The notes beneath the pieces are model-generated. The model was not told where the DNA came from and searched no databases. It saw nothing but the letters and a program-made list of their open reading frames with translations. Both the position numbers and the translations under genes were made by a program. Below are positions 7,020-7,872 of a stretch of 7,872 nucleotides of DNA, piece by piece (within the stretch, counting starts at the first letter, position 1; each line of letters begins with the position of its first letter). The stretch comes from Algoriphagus sp. (GTDB lineage: Bacteria > Bacteroidota > Bacteroidia > Cytophagales > Cyclobacteriaceae): positions 1 through 7,872 of the forward strand of contig JALRIY010000105.1 of the NCBI GenBank assembly GCA_023255285.1. The letters run 5' to 3'.

Positions 7020-7135
7020 TTGCCACTTGATGGGCAAGGCTAGAAACTTGTATAAAAGGAGGGTGCTATTGGTGCCTTCCGCGAAGGGAGACATAAATCT
7101 GTAGAGGGTTAAACCCTGAAGGTCTGCCTTAGGCA
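7020..7135. repeat. Cluster of short palindromes resembling a Bacteroidetes interspersed hairpin repeat
   Basis: Four small inverted repeats lie within 116 bases just ahead of the GNAT gene: TTGCC/GGCAA (7020-7024 and 7033-7037), CCTTC-CGC-GAAGG (7075-7087), AGGGTT-A-AACCCT (7105-7117) and TGCCT-T-AGGCA (7125-7135). Read on the minus strand, AGGGTTTAACCCTCTACAG, then ATTTATG, then a GC-rich hairpin, then a second TACAAGTTT plus hairpin unit, follow the layout of palindromic interspersed repeats I recall from Bacteroidetes genomes. There is only one copy here, so the repeat identity cannot be proved from this window. Confidence 0.4.
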
Positions 7136-7250
7136 AAATGATGAAAAAATAAACTTCAATAACGTATCTGCCGTCTGTAAAAAAGACGATTTTGAGCTAA
7201 ATGATATGCTTTTGAAGTTATCCATGATTTAAGGCTGCAAATTTTGCCTA
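7130..7250. other. Nested inverted repeats upstream of the arginine operon (possible leader RNA fold)
   Basis: Three inverted repeats are nested one inside the other. The outer arms are TAGGCAAAAT (7130-7139) and ATTTTGCCTA (7241-7250). The middle arms are AACTTCAA (7152-7159) and TTGAAGTT (7212-7219). The inner hairpin is CGTCT (7172-7176) with AGACG (7184-7188). If the operon transcript starts above 7250, these could form one elongated stem in its leader. The outer strand segment also overlaps the TGCCT/AGGCA palindrome, so two folds would compete. I do not recognise a known riboswitch class. It could instead be a small non-coding element bounded by inverted repeats. I see no convincing Bacteroidetes-type promoter here. 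Confidence 0.3.
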
Positions 7251-7317
7251 TCTACCAATGAATTCCAAGTAATACACTTATTATTTTTTTGGAATGGATG
7301 TTTTTTTTGTTTACAAT

Positions 7318-7340
7318 AAAAAAAGGCTAAAGAAGCCCTT
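7318..7340 (-). terminator. Intrinsic terminator after the class V aminotransferase gene
   Basis: On the minus strand the sequence reads AAGGGCT, loop TCTTT, then AGCC followed by seven T (7324-7318). The core stem is GGCT/AGCC (7337-7334 with 7328-7325). A wider inverted repeat, TTTACAA (7310-7316) with TTGTAAA (7342-7348), encloses it and could extend the stem. It begins 22 nt past the stop codon at 7363, so the upstream gene is probably transcribed separately from the arginine operon. Confidence 0.65.
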
Positions 7341-7362
7341 GTTGTAAATTTTTCTTTAGGTG

Positions 7363-7872
7363 TTAAGATTTTGCCATTTCTTTCAGTGCTATAACCAAGG
7401 CATCACAATCCGCAGTGCTTGTATAAATATTTGGGCTCACACGAACTCCCCGAACTCCCGATCCATCAATGGGAGCGGTAAAAATCTTGTATTTATCCAT
7501 CAGTATTTTACCCATTTCTGAAGGGTTCAGTTTTTCTACCCACACGTTTCCAATACCACAGCATCGAGCAGGATCTTCAGGTGTGTTCACCCGTATTCCA
7601 GGCACATTCCGCACTTGATCAGACCAGTATTTTTGGATAAACCGAAGTCGATCTTCCTTTCTCTTGGAACCGATTTTCTCTTGGAACGCAAGGGAATCTA
7701 GTACTGTTAAATCCGTGGCCGCAGGGTGGGTGCCAATGTGGTTGAGGTAGGCAATGCTAGTTAAATTCAAGTTACCTGGTGCCAGAAGAGGTTGGATTTT
7801 AGAAATCTTATCTTTTTTTACAAAAAGTAAACCTGCACCTAATGGAACGCTTAACCACTTGTGTAGGCTAGA
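7363..7872 (-). CDS. Class V aminotransferase-fold PLP enzyme, C-terminal 169 residues (cut by window edge)
   Basis: The frame is open from the window edge to a TAA at 7365-7363, so the N-terminal part lies outside. The visible portion starts SSLHKWLSVPLGAGLLFVKK. The Lys in SLHKWL (codon 7858-7860) is the expected Schiff-base lysine for PLP, in the context seen in isopenicillin-N-epimerase-like and selenocysteine-lyase/cysteine-desulfurase-like members of fold-type I class V. Downstream, YKIFTAPIDGSGVRGVRVSPNIYTS is the usual C-terminal small domain, with the Arg in VRVSPNIY in the position that commonly binds a substrate carboxylate. The exact reaction cannot be told. It has its own terminator and a 361-nt gap before the arginine operon, so a role in arginine synthesis is not suggested. 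The first possible internal start is a TTG at 7770, which is not a real start because the homology continues upstream. Confidence 0.85.
   Translation of the reverse strand, partial: SSLHKWLSVPLGAGLLFVKKDKISKIQPLLAPGNLNLTSIAYLNHIGTHPAATDLTVLDSLAFQEKIGSKRKEDRLRFIQKYWSDQVRNVPGIRVNTPEDPARCCGIGNVWVEKLNPSEMGKILMDKYKIFTAPIDGSGVRGVRVSPNIYTSTADCDALVIALKEMAKS

Noticed and set aside
7002..7362. Known riboswitch, tRNA or CRISPR in the upstream gap
   Set aside because: I found no cloverleaf, no regular direct repeats with spacers, and no consensus core of a riboswitch class I know. The inverted repeats are described without a class name.

Overview
The window is a stretch of chromosome from a member of the Bacteroidota, most likely a Cytophagales/Cyclobacteriaceae-type bacterium (Algoriphagus, Echinicola or a relative). 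The DNA is AT-rich. A-rich tracts rather than strong Shine-Dalgarno sites precede most starts. The carbamoyltransferase is the Bacteroidetes ArgF' type, and the gene set matches the arginine clusters known from that phylum. The family assignment is inferred from protein resemblance, not from a search.

Every gene is on the minus strand, so transcription runs from high to low coordinates. At the right edge (7363-7872) is the C-terminal part of a class V PLP-dependent aminotransferase-like protein, closed by an intrinsic terminator (7318-7340). A roughly 360-base non-coding stretch follows (7002-7362). It holds nested inverted repeats and a cluster of short palindromes resembling the interspersed hairpin repeats of Bacteroidetes. 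From 7001 down to the left edge runs a tightly packed arginine operon: GNAT acyltransferase (candidate N-acylglutamate synthase), argG, argC, argD (frameshifted in this sequence), argF', argB, argE and the first 66 codons of argH. Spacings range from an 8-nt overlap to 50 nt.

Together these genes cover every step from glutamate to arginine by the N-acyl route. Glutamate is acylated (GNAT), phosphorylated (ArgB), reduced (ArgC) and transaminated (ArgD) to N-acylornithine. This is carbamoylated while still acylated (ArgF'), the acyl group is removed from N-acylcitrulline (ArgE), and citrulline is converted to arginine by ArgG and ArgH. ArgF' has Val at residue 90, the position known to decide between acetyl- and succinyl-ornithine. 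This points to the N-succinyl version of the pathway.

The points most worth a second look are the Val90 specificity residue, the 4-Cys tail of the GNAT protein, the single-base frameshift in argD, and the structured region ahead of the operon with a perfect 17-bp palindrome between the GNAT gene and argG. I see no CRISPR array, insertion sequence, tRNA or rRNA, and nothing that amounts to a wholly new system.
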